Shown piece after piece: positions 9,012 through 18,200 of a stretch of 64,000 nt of DNA. Every line of letters begins with the position of its first letter. The stretch's first letter is position 1. Source of the stretch: Clostridia bacterium (lineage in GTDB: Bacteria > Bacillota > Clostridia > Christensenellales > CAG-138); assembly GCA_017547885.1 (NCBI GenBank), contig JAFYOP010000004.1, positions 124,001-188,000 on the forward strand, in the 5' to 3' direction. Both the position numbers and the translations under genes were made by a program. The notes under the pieces were generated by a model. It worked only from the letters and a program-made list of their open reading frames with translations. It was not told where the DNA came from and searched no databases.

Positions 9012-11201
9012 ATGGAAAAGCTCAGGGAAATATGCTCAAAAACATTCAGCCCTCAGGATATGGAGATGCTGGATAAGGCAATAGAGTTTACCAAGCAAAC
9101 CCATTCCCATCAGGTGCGCCATTCCGGCGAACCATATTACATCCATCCGGAAAATGTGGCCATAATGCTTGCCCAGATGGGCATGGACAGTCACACTGTA
9201 ATAGCCGGCCTGCTCCACGATGTAATTGAGGACGGCAAGGGCGTTACATTTGATACAGTGGCTTCCATGTTTGGCAAGGATATAGCCGGCATGGTGGATG
9301 GCGTTACCAAGCTTACCAAAACCGGTAAAAACGAAATGATAAGCCGCGAGGACATGCAGGCAGAAAGCCTTAGAAAGATGTTCCTTGCAATAGCCAACGA
9401 CGTTCGCGTGGTTATCATAAAGCTCAACGACCGGCTGCACAATATGCGCACCCTCCAGTATTGCAGCGAGGAAAAGCAGATACGCAAGGCCAAGGAGACC
9501 CTTGACGTATATGCTCCCCTTGCCCACCGTTTCGGCATGGGCGCCCTCAAGTGCGAGCTTGAGGACCTCTGCATGAAGTACCTGTGGCCGGAGGATTATG
9601 CAAAGCTGGAAAAGGCTATGATCCCATATAACGAGGAGCGTATGCGCACTCTGGACATAGCTATGGAAACCATAGGCAAGGCGCTGAAGGATGCGGGAAT
9701 AGAGGCCACATTAAGCGGCAGGCCAAAGCATTTTTACAGCATATATAAAAAGACGGTTCGTCAGCAGAAGGATATACACGAGATATACGACCTGATAGCT
9801 GTGCGTGTAATAGTCAATACAGTGCACGACTGCTACGCCACGCTGGGCATAATACATTCCCTGTGGCGTCCTATGCCGGGCCGATTCAAGGATTACATCG
9901 CAATGCCCAAGACCAATATGTACAGGTCTTTGCACACTACACTGTTTGCAAATGAAGGCATGGGGATGCCCTTTGAGGTACAGATTCGTACTCCCGAGAT
10001 GCACAAGGCGGCAGAGTATGGTATAGCGGCTCACTGGATGTATAAAGAAGGCCGCAGCAGCCAGGATGAGCTGGACAGCAAGCTGGGCTGGCTCCGTGAG
10101 GCTCTGGCCATGGAGGCAGACTCCAATACCACCCGTGAGTTCATTGAGAATATCCGTAAGGATTTCTTTGGCGATTATGTTTACGTGCTCACCCCTCAGG
10201 GCAAGATAATTGACCTTGTGGCGGGCTCCACCCCCATAGATTTTGCCTACCGCATACATTCAAACGTAGGCAATCATACCCAGCACGCCAAGGTAAACGG
10301 TGCATTGGTAAAGCTTGATTACAAGCTTAAGACCAACGACGTTGTGGAAATAGTCACCTCCCCCAACGCTGCCCCCAGCAGGGATTGGCTTAAGATAGTC
10401 AAGACCCAGCAGGCCAAGTCCAAGATACGCTCCTGGTTCAAAAAGGCCAACAGGGAAGAAAACATACAGCGGGGCAAGGATATGTTGTCTGAGGCGCTGA
10501 AGCGCCAGGGGGCACAGCTCAGCGACTTTACCGGCAAAAAAGAATACTTCGAAGATATACTAAAGCGCTTTAATATGCTGGATGTGGAGGATGTGTATGC
10601 CTCCATAGGCTATGGCGGAGTATCCACCGGACAGGTTACTCACAAGCTGCTGGAGCAGGCCCGCAAGGAAGCCAAGGCCGCAGCCGCAGCCGAAAGGCTG
10701 GAAAAGCTGGGCGAAGAGCAGGCCGCAAAGCCCGAAAGCAGTGCGGACAGCAAGGGCGTAATAATAGAAGGGGATACCGGCATGGTGGTGCGGTTTGCAA
10801 GGTGCTGCACACCTCTTCCCGGAGATGAGATTTTCGGTTATATCACCCGCGGCCGCGGCGTGTCTATACACCGCAAGGATTGCCCCAATGTTATGGATCT
10901 ATTGGAAGACCCTGCCCGAGTGGTAAGGGCGGATTGGGCAAAGGATGCGAAGAGCAGCTACAATGTTACCATACAAATCGTTGCGGGCGAGCGCACAGGC
11001 ATGCTGCTGGATATATCCCAGATACTGGCAGGCATGAATATCAGCATATCCGCAATGACGGTAAAGGCGGACAAGGAAGACGCGGATACGGTTTATGTTC
11101 AGCTTTCCTTTGCTGTTACCAGCGCGGATCAGCTGAGCAATATAATCAAGAGCATACGCAAGATAAACAAAGTAAAGGACGTATACAGAGTAAGCGCATA
11201 G
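9012..11201 (+). CDS. relA: Bifunctional (p)ppGpp synthetase/hydrolase RelA/SpoT
   Basis: The start at 9012 is chosen for the purine-rich GGAAAGGGGG site upstream. The 729-residue protein has the HD hydrolase domain (LLHDVIED near residue 70 and NDRLHNMRTL), the synthetase domain (RPKHFYSIYKK and KTNMYRSLHTT), a TGS domain (IDFAYRIHSNVGNHT) and a C-terminal ACT domain. Both HD and synthetase residues are present, so it should both make and remove the alarmone. It is followed after 10 nt by dtd. Confidence 0.95.
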   Translation: MEKLREICSKTFSPQDMEMLDKAIEFTKQTHSHQVRHSGEPYYIHPENVAIMLAQMGMDSHTVIAGLLHDVIEDGKGVTFDTVASMFGKDIAGMVDGVTKLTKTGKNEMISREDMQAESLRKMFLAIANDVRVVIIKLNDRLHNMRTLQYCSEEKQIRKAKETLDVYAPLAHRFGMGALKCELEDLCMKYLWPEDYAKLEKAMIPYNEERMRTLDIAMETIGKALKDAGIEATLSGRPKHFYSIYKKTVRQQKDIHEIYDLIAVRVIVNTVHDCYATLGIIHSLWRPMPGRFKDYIAMPKTNMYRSLHTTLFANEGMGMPFEVQIRTPEMHKAAEYGIAAHWMYKEGRSSQDELDSKLGWLREALAMEADSNTTREFIENIRKDFFGDYVYVLTPQGKIIDLVAGSTPIDFAYRIHSNVGNHTQHAKVNGALVKLDYKLKTNDVVEIVTSPNAAPSRDWLKIVKTQQAKSKIRSWFKKANREENIQRGKDMLSEALKRQGAQLSDFTGKKEYFEDILKRFNMLDVEDVYASIGYGGVSTGQVTHKLLEQARKEAKAAAAAERLEKLGEEQAAKPESSADSKGVIIEGDTGMVVRFARCCTPLPGDEIFGYITRGRGVSIHRKDCPNVMDLLEDPARVVRADWAKDAKSSYNVTIQIVAGERTGMLLDISQILAGMNISISAMTVKADKEDADTVYVQLSFAVTSADQLSNIIKSIRKINKVKDVYRVSA

Positions 11202-11211
11202 GAGGAAGGCA

Positions 11212-11658
11212 ATGAGGGCAGTTGTACAGCGGGTAAGTGAGGCCTCCGTCACAATAGACGGCGCGGTAAAGGGCAGCATAGGCAAGGGATATATGGTGCT
11301 GCTGGGCGTTGAGGATATCGACGAGCAGGAAGATCTCGATTATATATGCGATAAGCTCATAGGCCTTCGCATATTTGAAGATGCCGACGGCAAGCTTAAC
11401 CTTGATATTCGTGATATTGGCGGTGAAATACTGCTTATCTCCCAGTTTACCCTGTATGGCGATGCCAGAAAGGGCAGACGTCCCGGCTTCATAAAGGCTG
11501 CGCGTCCCGAAAAGGCCATCCCCATGTATGAGGAAGCCATACGCAGGCTGTCTGAAACTTTGCACGTGGAGACCGGCGAGTTTGGCGCGGATATGAAGGT
11601 TGCCCTTGTAAATGACGGCCCTGTAACCATATTGCTGGACAGCAAGAGGACTTTTTAA
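11212..11658 (+). CDS. dtd: D-aminoacyl-tRNA deacylase
   Basis: This 148-residue protein shows the DTD signatures SQFTLYGDARKGRRPGF (about 79-95) and NDGPVTILLDS near the C-terminus, which hold the catalytic site that removes D-amino acids from mischarged tRNA. AGGAGG lies 5 nt from the start. It is the usual partner downstream of rel in Firmicutes. Confidence 0.95.
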   Translation: MRAVVQRVSEASVTIDGAVKGSIGKGYMVLLGVEDIDEQEDLDYICDKLIGLRIFEDADGKLNLDIRDIGGEILLISQFTLYGDARKGRRPGFIKAARPEKAIPMYEEAIRRLSETLHVETGEFGADMKVALVNDGPVTILLDSKRTF

Positions 11659-11663
11659 TACCA

Positions 11664-12308
11664 ATGAGCGAAATAAGAAAAATCATAACAGAGCGGATCG
11701 AAACAGGTCCGCTCATGGTAAATACATACGTTGTATATGCACAGGGAGCTGACAGCTGCGTGGTGATAGACCCTGCAGATGCCGCGCCCATAAAAAAATA
11801 CGCACAGGTCAATGGGCTGAAAATAGCCGCAGTATTGCTCACCCACTGCCACTTTGACCATATACTGGGCGTACCGGAGCTTGTAAATGGAGGCGCAAAG
11901 CTGTATATCGGCGAGAATGACGCCGCAGGCCTTAACGACCGCTCCATCAGCCTTGCTTTTATGGCTTTGCCAGAGATGAAGCCTGATGTACTGCTCAGGG
12001 ACGGGGATACCGTAAGGGAGGCAGGCCTTTCTGTAAAGGTTATTTCCACCCCCGGCCATACCGCAGGCGGCGTTTGCTATGTACTGGAAGAAAGCAAGGT
12101 CATATTTGCGGGGGATACTCTGTTCAGATTCAGCATAGGCCGCACGGATTTCCTCGGCGGCGATTACGGACAGCTTATCTCGTCCATAAAAAACAAGCTC
12201 TTTACCCTTGATGGGAATTATGAGGTAAAGCCGGGCCATGACAGGGCAACCACCCTTGATGAGGAAAGACAGGGCAACCCATACGCAGGCAGAGGTGCCA
12301 GATGGTAA
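11664..12308 (+). CDS. MBL-fold metallohydrolase (glyoxalase II-like)
   Basis: The 214-residue protein has the metallo-beta-lactamase zinc motif LTHCHFDHILG (HxHxDH, about 66-76), TPGHTAGG (about 131-138) and AGDTLFRFSIGRTD. These match small YcbL/GloB-like hydrolases acting on thioesters; the substrate is not defined. It follows dtd by 5 nt and overlaps hemZ by 7 nt. Confidence 0.88.
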   Translation: MSEIRKIITERIETGPLMVNTYVVYAQGADSCVVIDPADAAPIKKYAQVNGLKIAAVLLTHCHFDHILGVPELVNGGAKLYIGENDAAGLNDRSISLAFMALPEMKPDVLLRDGDTVREAGLSVKVISTPGHTAGGVCYVLEESKVIFAGDTLFRFSIGRTDFLGGDYGQLISSIKNKLFTLDGNYEVKPGHDRATTLDEERQGNPYAGRGARW

Positions 12309-13762
12309 GGATATATACGGATCATCCGGAATTTTTAAACGATATAGCGGATGTTATAAGGCTTTATCTCCACATGGAAGAGGTTATTCCCGCAGAGGAA
12401 AACCAAAGCATGGGAGATGAGGTCTTTATCTCTGCGGTTATGGAACCGGGAGAGGACTGGCGGGCGGTATGCCGCTGCATTGCCCCCAAAGGTGAAAGCC
12501 GGTACGTTTACGTTCACCCTGCAGTGGATGGCGGTGAGCTTGTGCAGAAGCGCTACCTTAAGCGCTGCCTCAAGATAGGCGTGTTCCGTGCTATGGCAAA
12601 GCTTTTTGAGGGCAATCTTCCATGGGGCTCCCTTACGGGCATACGTCCCACAAGGCTGCTGCGTGAGCTGATAGATGAAAAGGGAGAGGCTGAAGCCATT
12701 CGCTTTATGGGCGATGAGTTTGATGTATCCCCCCGGAAGCTGGCACTGGCCAAGGAAATAGTGGACATACAGCGCCCCTTTATGCAGAACATTGGCAATG
12801 GAGCGGATGTTTACATAGGCATACCCTTCTGCCGTACAAGGTGTTTGTATTGTTCCTTCCTTTCGGAGGTGCGCACCAAAAAGACAGACATGGCGGCCTA
12901 TATAGAGGCCCTTAAAAAGGATATACGTCTGGGCTCCGCAATTCTGAAGGACAGCGGCTACCATATCCGCAGCATGTACATGGGAGGCGGTACTCCCACC
13001 GTACTTACAGAGGATGAGCTTAAGGACGTGCTGGAGTATGCCCTTGAGCAGTACGGCGGATACGGAAGTGAGTTTACCGTTGAGGCGGGAAGGCCTGATA
13101 CCATTACCAAAGAAAAGCTGAAGGTAATACGCGCCATGGGTGCGGGACGCATATCCATAAACCCCCAGACCATGTGCGGACGCACCCTTGAACTGGTGGG
13201 CCGCAGCCACAGACCGGAGGAAATAATAAGGGCATACCACGATGCCCGGGAGCTGGGCTTTGACAGCATAAATATGGACGTTATAGCGGGGCTTCCCGGG
13301 GAAAACCTTAAGGACGTAAAGCATACCCTTGAGGAGATAAAAAAGCTGGACCCCCACAACCTTACCGTGCATACCCTTGCAATAAAGCGCTCATCCAAGC
13401 TGAAGGGAATGCTGGATGAATACTCACTGCCGGATGCTGAGGAGGCAGAGGCAATGGTAAACGCAGGTATGCAGGCGGCGGCGGATATGGGCATGAAGCC
13501 CTATTATATGTACCGCCAGAAGTACATGCGGGGCAACCTGGAAAACGTGGGCTATGCAAAGCCGGGTACAGAGTGCATGTACAACATAGACATGATGGAG
13601 GAAACGGTATCCATTATGGCCCATGGCGCAGGTGCCATGACAAAGCGTATATTCGATGGAGAGTGCCGGGTGGAGCGCATACCAAATCCCAAGGACATTG
13701 GCACATACATTGCCAAGGTGGAAGCGGTGGCAGAGGAAAAGCGCAGCCTGTATTCAAAATAA
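12302..13762 (+). CDS. hemZ: Coproporphyrinogen dehydrogenase HemZ (radical SAM)
   Basis: The 486-residue protein has a HemZ-type N-terminal domain (about 1-165, with GSLTGIRPTRL) and a radical SAM core with the CRTRCLYCSF cluster motif (Cx3Cx2C, near 178-187) and YMGGGTPT. Such proteins are classed as oxygen-independent coproporphyrinogen oxidase-like enzymes; some relatives act as heme chaperones, so the reaction is not certain. It overlaps the MBL gene and ends at a terminator. Confidence 0.88.
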   Translation: MVRIYTDHPEFLNDIADVIRLYLHMEEVIPAEENQSMGDEVFISAVMEPGEDWRAVCRCIAPKGESRYVYVHPAVDGGELVQKRYLKRCLKIGVFRAMAKLFEGNLPWGSLTGIRPTRLLRELIDEKGEAEAIRFMGDEFDVSPRKLALAKEIVDIQRPFMQNIGNGADVYIGIPFCRTRCLYCSFLSEVRTKKTDMAAYIEALKKDIRLGSAILKDSGYHIRSMYMGGGTPTVLTEDELKDVLEYALEQYGGYGSEFTVEAGRPDTITKEKLKVIRAMGAGRISINPQTMCGRTLELVGRSHRPEEIIRAYHDARELGFDSINMDVIAGLPGENLKDVKHTLEEIKKLDPHNLTVHTLAIKRSSKLKGMLDEYSLPDAEEAEAMVNAGMQAAADMGMKPYYMYRQKYMRGNLENVGYAKPGTECMYNIDMMEETVSIMAHGAGAMTKRIFDGECRVERIPNPKDIGTYIAKVEAVAEEKRSLYSK

Positions 13763-13772
13763 AAAAACATAC

Positions 13773-13802
13773 AAGCGTCGGAAGATCCCGGCGCTTTTTT
13801 GT
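13773..13802 (+). terminator. Terminator of rel-dtd-hemZ run
   Basis: A 9-bp stem with one G-U pair (AAGCGTCGG with CCGGCGCTT) is followed by a run of six T. Confidence 0.8.
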
Positions 13803-13835
13803 TTACGGAGCGGGTTATCAGCACATCATATCACT

Positions 13836-14549
13836 ATGCTTATACTTTTTATTCGTTCGATATTTTTATATGTGCTGGTGTTTCTGGTGATACGGCTCAC
13901 AGGCAAGAGGCAGCTGTCTGATCTGCAGCCTTTTGACCTGATAACCACGCTGCTGATAGCGGATCTTGCCTCAGTGCCGGCATCTGATACCGGTATGCCT
14001 CTGGCCTATGGCATAGTGCCCATACTTACGTTGTTCCTTGTGCAGCAGGGTGTGGCCTTTCTTTCCATGAAGTGGGAGGGGTTCAGGTATGTGATGTGCG
14101 GAAGACCGCTGCTGATGATAGCAAAGGGAGAGGTGCAGGAAAAATCCCTCAGGGACGCACGGTATACCCTCAATGACCTTATGGAGCAGCTTAGGGCAAA
14201 CGGTACCTTTCAGGTGGCGGATGTGGAATACGCAATACTGGAGACAAACGGGGATCTTTCCGTGCTGCTCAAGGGCCCGGAGCAGCAGGTGACATATGGA
14301 GCGCTTTCACTGGAGGCGCCCAAGGCCGCTCCGCCCTTTATGGTGGTGCAGGACGGAAAGGTGCACAAAAACGCGCTGAGGCAGGCAGGCTATGATGAAA
14401 AGTGGCTGCTGTCCAAGCTTCCCGCCGCGGGAGTGAAAAATACGGAACAGCTGCTGTTTGCTTTTGTCAGCGGAAAAACCCTGCATATGCAGGCCAAGGA
14501 ACGATGGGGCGGCAAGGCGGTATTTGTTGACACGGGGGCGGAAAAATGA
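13836..14549 (+). CDS. DUF421 (YetF-like) membrane protein
   Basis: The start at 13836 is chosen because longer in-frame starts cross the hemZ terminator. The 237-residue product has three N-terminal membrane segments and then the DUF421 domain, with the conserved RLTGKRQLSDLQPFD and 'ARYTLNDLMEQLR' stretches. The family includes YetF and YcaP; function is unclear. It overlaps the DUF4363 gene by 4 nt. Confidence 0.85.
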   Translation: MLILFIRSIFLYVLVFLVIRLTGKRQLSDLQPFDLITTLLIADLASVPASDTGMPLAYGIVPILTLFLVQQGVAFLSMKWEGFRYVMCGRPLLMIAKGEVQEKSLRDARYTLNDLMEQLRANGTFQVADVEYAILETNGDLSVLLKGPEQQVTYGALSLEAPKAAPPFMVVQDGKVHKNALRQAGYDEKWLLSKLPAAGVKNTEQLLFAFVSGKTLHMQAKERWGGKAVFVDTGAEK

Positions 14550-14950
14550 GCAAGGGAAGGAAATATACCATAGTGAGCGCATTGTCTGTAATAATAGCTG
14601 TGGGGATGCTGATGTTTGCGTTTATTGCACCTGCGCGGTATATAGGAAAAATGAAAGAAACCATGGGCTTCAGCATACAGCAGGCAAAGGATGCGGTCAT
14701 GGGGGAGGATATGTACACGGCTGAAAACAGCATAGAGGAGATATATCTGGAATTTCAGAGAAAGCAGCATAAGCTGAAGCTGATGTGCCATCATGACAAC
14801 ATAGACGATATGGAAAAAAGCATAAACTGCTGCCGAGACCTTATAAAGCTTGAGCAGAGCGATAACCTTATCTGCGAACTTAATCAGCTGCAGCAGATAC
14901 TGGAGCATATGGAGTCCGTGGAAAACGCGGACATATATGAGGTTTTCTGA
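14546..14950 (+). CDS. DUF4363-like protein
   Basis: The 134-residue protein has one N-terminal membrane helix and an all-helical outer domain. It starts within the last codons of the DUF421 gene (ATGA overlap), the usual pairing of DUF421 and DUF4363 in Firmicutes, which suggests a joint membrane function. The family call rests mostly on this context and size. Confidence 0.65.
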   Translation: MSKGRKYTIVSALSVIIAVGMLMFAFIAPARYIGKMKETMGFSIQQAKDAVMGEDMYTAENSIEEIYLEFQRKQHKLKLMCHHDNIDDMEKSINCCRDLIKLEQSDNLICELNQLQQILEHMESVENADIYEVF

Positions 14951-14955
14951 TGCAA

Positions 14956-14980
14956 AAAGCCCTCCGCGAAGGAGGGCTTA
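14956..14980. terminator. Bidirectional terminator
   Basis: A stem AAGCCCTCC / GGAGGGCTT (14957-14965 with 14971-14979) with A-rich and T-rich flanks lies between two convergent genes. Confidence 0.75.
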
Positions 14981-14986
14981 AGCTTT

Positions 14987-15526
14987 CTATTTATTGTATT
15001 CATTGACATACTGCATAAACTCAGTGGTCTTTGACCAGTATTTTACTCCCCAGTTTTCATAGTTCCATTGCTCCATATAGTCGTTGCATTCGTAATCTAT
15101 ATAGTAGAGAATGTCACCCTGAAGTACGAAATTGGTGGGGAAGTAATCTATGTTGGTGTTTGCGGCGTACAGCAGTCCGCACATTTTTTTTACCTGTTCG
15201 TTGCACATATGGGGCAGAGAGTCCTTCAGCACCATTTCAAAAACAGTATCGCCGTGGATATACTCTTTGAGTATGCGCTCGTTTTCCTTATCAACCTCTA
15301 TAAGGCGGGGCATGGGTATGCCTATGGCGCAAAGCTTTTCATAATCGGCTGTTTCGGAGGCGAGCTTATCCCCAAACTGATAATAGTCACAGGGCTCGTG
15401 ATGTATCTGCTTGAGGACGTATTGCTGCCCATCTGCGCTTACAAGGTATGAGTAGCCACCCTTGCCCTTGCCAAGGAGCCTTATGACGGCATATTCTTTT
15501 TTGTTTACGGTTATGGTTTTATCCAT
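14987..15526 (-). CDS. Small protein-kinase-fold protein
   Basis: The 179-residue protein begins like a kinase N-lobe: a glycine-rich loop (LLGKGKGGYSYLV, about 17-29) and VLKQI with a candidate ATP-binding Lys near residue 39. The C-lobe is short; the usual HxD catalytic loop is replaced by 'NTNIDYFPTNFVL', followed by YYIDYECNDY, where IDYE resembles a DFG-like or D-x-E metal site. It may be an atypical kinase or a degenerate one. Monocistronic. Confidence 0.6.
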   Translation of the reverse strand: MDKTITVNKKEYAVIRLLGKGKGGYSYLVSADGQQYVLKQIHHEPCDYYQFGDKLASETADYEKLCAIGIPMPRLIEVDKENERILKEYIHGDTVFEMVLKDSLPHMCNEQVKKMCGLLYAANTNIDYFPTNFVLQGDILYYIDYECNDYMEQWNYENWGVKYWSKTTEFMQYVNEYNK

Positions 15527-15630
15527 TGCGCTGTTTCCTCCAATGACGCTGGCATGATTAACATATCATTGCCAAGGGTAAAAAACAAGATACGCGATGC
15601 GGGGGATTCAAAAAATCGCTGAAAGCCGTT

Positions 15631-15660
15631 GGGGCGCACCTTTGCATAAAGGCGCGCCCC
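15631..15660. repeat. Perfect-looking inverted repeat, intergenic
   Basis: GGGGCGC, A, CCTTT, loop GCAT, AAAGG, C, GCGCCCC: two stems of 7 and 5 bp with one mismatch. It lies just past the stop of the minus-strand anti-sigma-like gene but has no T-run, so it may be a terminator-like or dispersed palindrome. Confidence 0.5.
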
Positions 15661-15675
15661 TGTTCAAAATGAAAG

Positions 15676-16707
15676 TCAATTACCGGCTTCAATGGTTTCT
15701 GCATCGGGGAAGCCATAAAGCTTATACAGGTCGGAAGGAATGCTACTTATTGACAGCTGTTCATCTTGGGTTAGTCCGTTGTACCATTCAAGCCACTCTA
15801 TTGTTTCCGGTGATAAATCCGAGCGGTTAAATGACTTATCGTGAAACTGTATTGTTTCGGCTTCCGTTATGAAGGGACAATCATAGAGAATATACACATC
15901 GTATCCATCATGTCGCGTCTGCCCGTTTTCCTCAGCGGTCGCCGTAAACCAATGAGTTTCCACAAGAATTACAGAAGGGTCATCGGGATTAAAATATACA
16001 GCGGCTTCCGCTTGGTTGCTTGCGAGGTTCCCTTTAGGAATGGTATCATCTCCGGTAAATGCAGCCGTTCCTGCAAGCTCAAACCCGTCGGGTACAGAGC
16101 CTTCCATGCGCAAATCGTACAGAGAATAGATCTTGTCATAATATTCTTTTGTTACATCCGGGTTATCGCTATAACAGTCCGCGCTCCACATTGAGATATA
16201 GTATCTTCCGTTAAAGCAGACCAAGTCTGCGTTTCTCAGCCTTTCGTCAACATAGCGGACATAGGCATTATTGGGAGGGATATTTATAAGGGTTCCGGTA
16301 TCATCAACATTTCCATACGTTTGCACCTCATGATAAACATATACCCATTCCGGCATATCCGGGTTCAGGTAATACGGACAGTTTTCATAGCCTCCATCAA
16401 TATCTTTATTTCCGGCGGCCACAAAGCCATCGGGCAATTCGTCGGAAGCTGACAGATGCGCTGAAATATAATATTTTATGTTATCTATTACAATATGGGG
16501 AGGGCCGCCTTCCCCATCCATTCCCCCATGGGGGGTTGACGGCTTATTTGCAAAAAATGGAATTGCCGCGATTATCAGGCAAAGGCAGGCCGCGGCAGCC
16601 GCCCATTTTCCCCAGGCGTGTTTTTTGCCGGCAGGCTTTTCGTCGGCGGCTTCTATATAAGCCGGATGGATAAGCTCCATTTTATCTAAAAGTTCATTTC
16701 CTCTCAT
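15676..16707 (-). CDS. Putative anti-sigma factor, membrane-anchored
   Basis: The 343-residue protein has a short cytoplasmic N-terminus (ELLDKMELIHPAYIEAAD), one membrane helix (about 34-52) and a large outer domain of unknown fold. The N-terminus resembles anti-sigma segments next to ECF sigma genes in Firmicutes. It overlaps the sigma factor stop by 4 nt, so the two are translationally coupled. Its function is inferred from context only. Confidence 0.65.
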   Translation of the reverse strand: MRGNELLDKMELIHPAYIEAADEKPAGKKHAWGKWAAAAACLCLIIAAIPFFANKPSTPHGGMDGEGGPPHIVIDNIKYYISAHLSASDELPDGFVAAGNKDIDGGYENCPYYLNPDMPEWVYVYHEVQTYGNVDDTGTLINIPPNNAYVRYVDERLRNADLVCFNGRYYISMWSADCYSDNPDVTKEYYDKIYSLYDLRMEGSVPDGFELAGTAAFTGDDTIPKGNLASNQAEAAVYFNPDDPSVILVETHWFTATAEENGQTRHDGYDVYILYDCPFITEAETIQFHDKSFNRSDLSPETIEWLEWYNGLTQDEQLSISSIPSDLYKLYGFPDAETIEAGN

Positions 16708-17264
16708 ATGGTGTAGCCCTCCCTTTCAAGATGTTCCCTGAGCTGATTGCGGCAGCGGAACAGCGTGGTTTTCACTTTGCTTTCGGATAAAGCAAAGCGT
16801 TTGGAGATGTCTGCTATGGAATCCATATACCAATATCGGCGAATGAAAATATTCCTTTTTTCCTGGTGAAGCGCAGCGAGGAATCTGTTGATCGCTTCAC
16901 TCAAAGCCATATCATCTATGCGGCACTCCACATCGTCGGGAGCGGGAATGCATTGCTCCATCTCTGTACTGAGCTGGCATATGAATGCGCTGCGTTTCAG
17001 CCGGCTGCGGCTGCGGCAGCAGTTCAAGGAAACGTGACGGGTGATACGAGCGAGAAACGCGTATAAATAGCTTCTCGGCTCATGGGGTGGGATGGCGTTC
17101 CACGCCTGTATATAAGTATCGTTTTCACATTCTTCCGCTGTCTGGGTATCTTTGACTATTCCATAGGCCAGAGAGCGCAGGCGGCTGCCATATTTTTCCG
17201 CGGTCTGCCTGACTGCGGCTTGGTCACGCAGCAAATATAATTCAACGATTATGTTATCCTCCAA
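16704..17264 (-). CDS. ECF-type RNA polymerase sigma factor
   Basis: The 186-residue protein has region 2 (SLAYGIVKDTQTAEECENDTY and the promoter-melting AWNAI/HEPRSYLYAF stretch) and region 4 (FIRRYWYMDSIADISKRFALSESKVKTTLFR). The start is TTG at 17264, supported by AAAGGAGG about 8 nt upstream; no in-frame ATG fits. It is followed by its probable membrane anti-sigma factor. The signal and target genes cannot be seen here. Confidence 0.85.
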   Translation of the reverse strand: MEDNIIVELYLLRDQAAVRQTAEKYGSRLRSLAYGIVKDTQTAEECENDTYIQAWNAIPPHEPRSYLYAFLARITRHVSLNCCRSRSRLKRSAFICQLSTEMEQCIPAPDDVECRIDDMALSEAINRFLAALHQEKRNIFIRRYWYMDSIADISKRFALSESKVKTTLFRCRNQLREHLEREGYTI

Positions 17265-17357
17265 AGCCCCGGCCTCCTTTCTTTCCGTATTGAAGGGCCT
17301 TCATACTAATAAGCGATGTTTATGTCAGAAAGGTTACACTTTTCAAGAAAATTATAA

Positions 17358-17401
17358 AAAGGAGCGATACCCCAGTCAATCCTGCTTCGTATCGTTCCTT
17401 T
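17358..17401 (-). terminator. Terminator downstream of S24 repressor
   Basis: On the minus strand a 13-bp imperfect stem (AAAGGAACGATAC with GTATCGCTCCTTT) is followed by TTATAATTTT. A second hairpin (CACCGC/GCGGTG at 17425-17442) lies between it and the gene. Confidence 0.7.
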
Positions 17402-17462
17402 GTTCCTTGGATAATGTTTTTAAACACCGCCAAGAAGCGGTGGCTATTTAAGCCTGCTTTTG

Positions 17463-18092
17463 TTACAGCCCTCTTATCCTTACCTCCAGTACCCTGCCGA
17501 TTATCTCAACATCGCCGCCGGAAACTATCATGGGCTCATATTTGGGATTGGAGGGGATAAGCACAAGGTGGCTCTGCATCCACTTTACCTTGCGAAGCAG
17601 CACTTCATCTTCTATGCGAACTACAGCTATCTGGCCGTTTTCCACCCTGCTCTGCATCCTTACCAGCACCAGCGCGCCTTCGGGGATAAATTCACCTGTC
17701 ATGCAGTCGCCCTCTACTTCCATATAGAAGTATTCGCCTGCGATAACATCTGAGGAGGGGAGGGGGATGTATTCGGTGATGTTTTCATCCGCCAGTATGG
17801 GAAGGCCGGCGTGAACGCGGCCCACAAGGGGAACGCCTACTGTATCCGTTACCGGCATGAACATGGAGGAAACACTGCTGCGCTCCTTAAAGATGGGAGT
17901 AACGGTATCGCGGCCCAGCAGATAGTCCGCCGTAACGTCAAACATGTCGCATAGCTCCATGATGGCCTCGTTGGGTATGGGCACACGACCGGTTTCATAT
18001 TTGCAGATGGCGGCCTTTTGAACTCCAAGCCGCTGGCCCATATCGTCCTGAGTAAGGCCGTGCTGCTTTCTAAGCTCACGCAGTCTGTTCAT
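17463..18092 (-). CDS. XRE-S24 (LexA/CI-like) repressor with Cys in the catalytic position
   Basis: The start at 18092 is supported by GGAAGGAG upstream. The 209-residue protein has an XRE helix-turn-helix (residues 3-58) and a LexA-like S24 domain: an Ala-Gly cleavage site (VHAG, 94-97), EGDCM at 127-131 and LLRKVKW with the candidate catalytic Lys. Family members usually have GDSM, so the Ser nucleophile is Cys130 here. It is divergent from a small membrane-protein gene, and both promoters contain GTATC-type palindromes, which suggests that it represses both. Confidence 0.88.
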   Translation of the reverse strand: MNRLRELRKQHGLTQDDMGQRLGVQKAAICKYETGRVPIPNEAIMELCDMFDVTADYLLGRDTVTPIFKERSSVSSMFMPVTDTVGVPLVGRVHAGLPILADENITEYIPLPSSDVIAGEYFYMEVEGDCMTGEFIPEGALVLVRMQSRVENGQIAVVRIEDEVLLRKVKWMQSHLVLIPSNPKYEPMIVSGGDVEIIGRVLEVRIRGL

Positions 18093-18136
18093 GATGGCGC
18101 TCCTTCCGGGCATATGCCCCGCTATTATCTGAATCT

Positions 18137-18165
18137 ATTGTATCTTAAAAAGAAATACAAATCAA
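18137..18165 (-). promoter_or_regulatory. Promoter and operator of the S24 repressor gene
   Basis: On the minus strand: TTGATT (18160-18165), 17-bp spacer, TACAAT (18137-18142). The dyad GTATCTT...GAAATAC (18140-18158) overlaps the spacer and the -10, a layout that fits autoregulation. Confidence 0.6.
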
Positions 18166-18200
18166 GCTGAAATAATGTCAGTAAAGTACCGAAAACGGTA

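Noticed and set aside
13656..13835. Extended N-terminus of the DUF421 protein
   Set aside because: It overlaps hemZ and its terminator; the membrane helix starts at the ATG at 13836.
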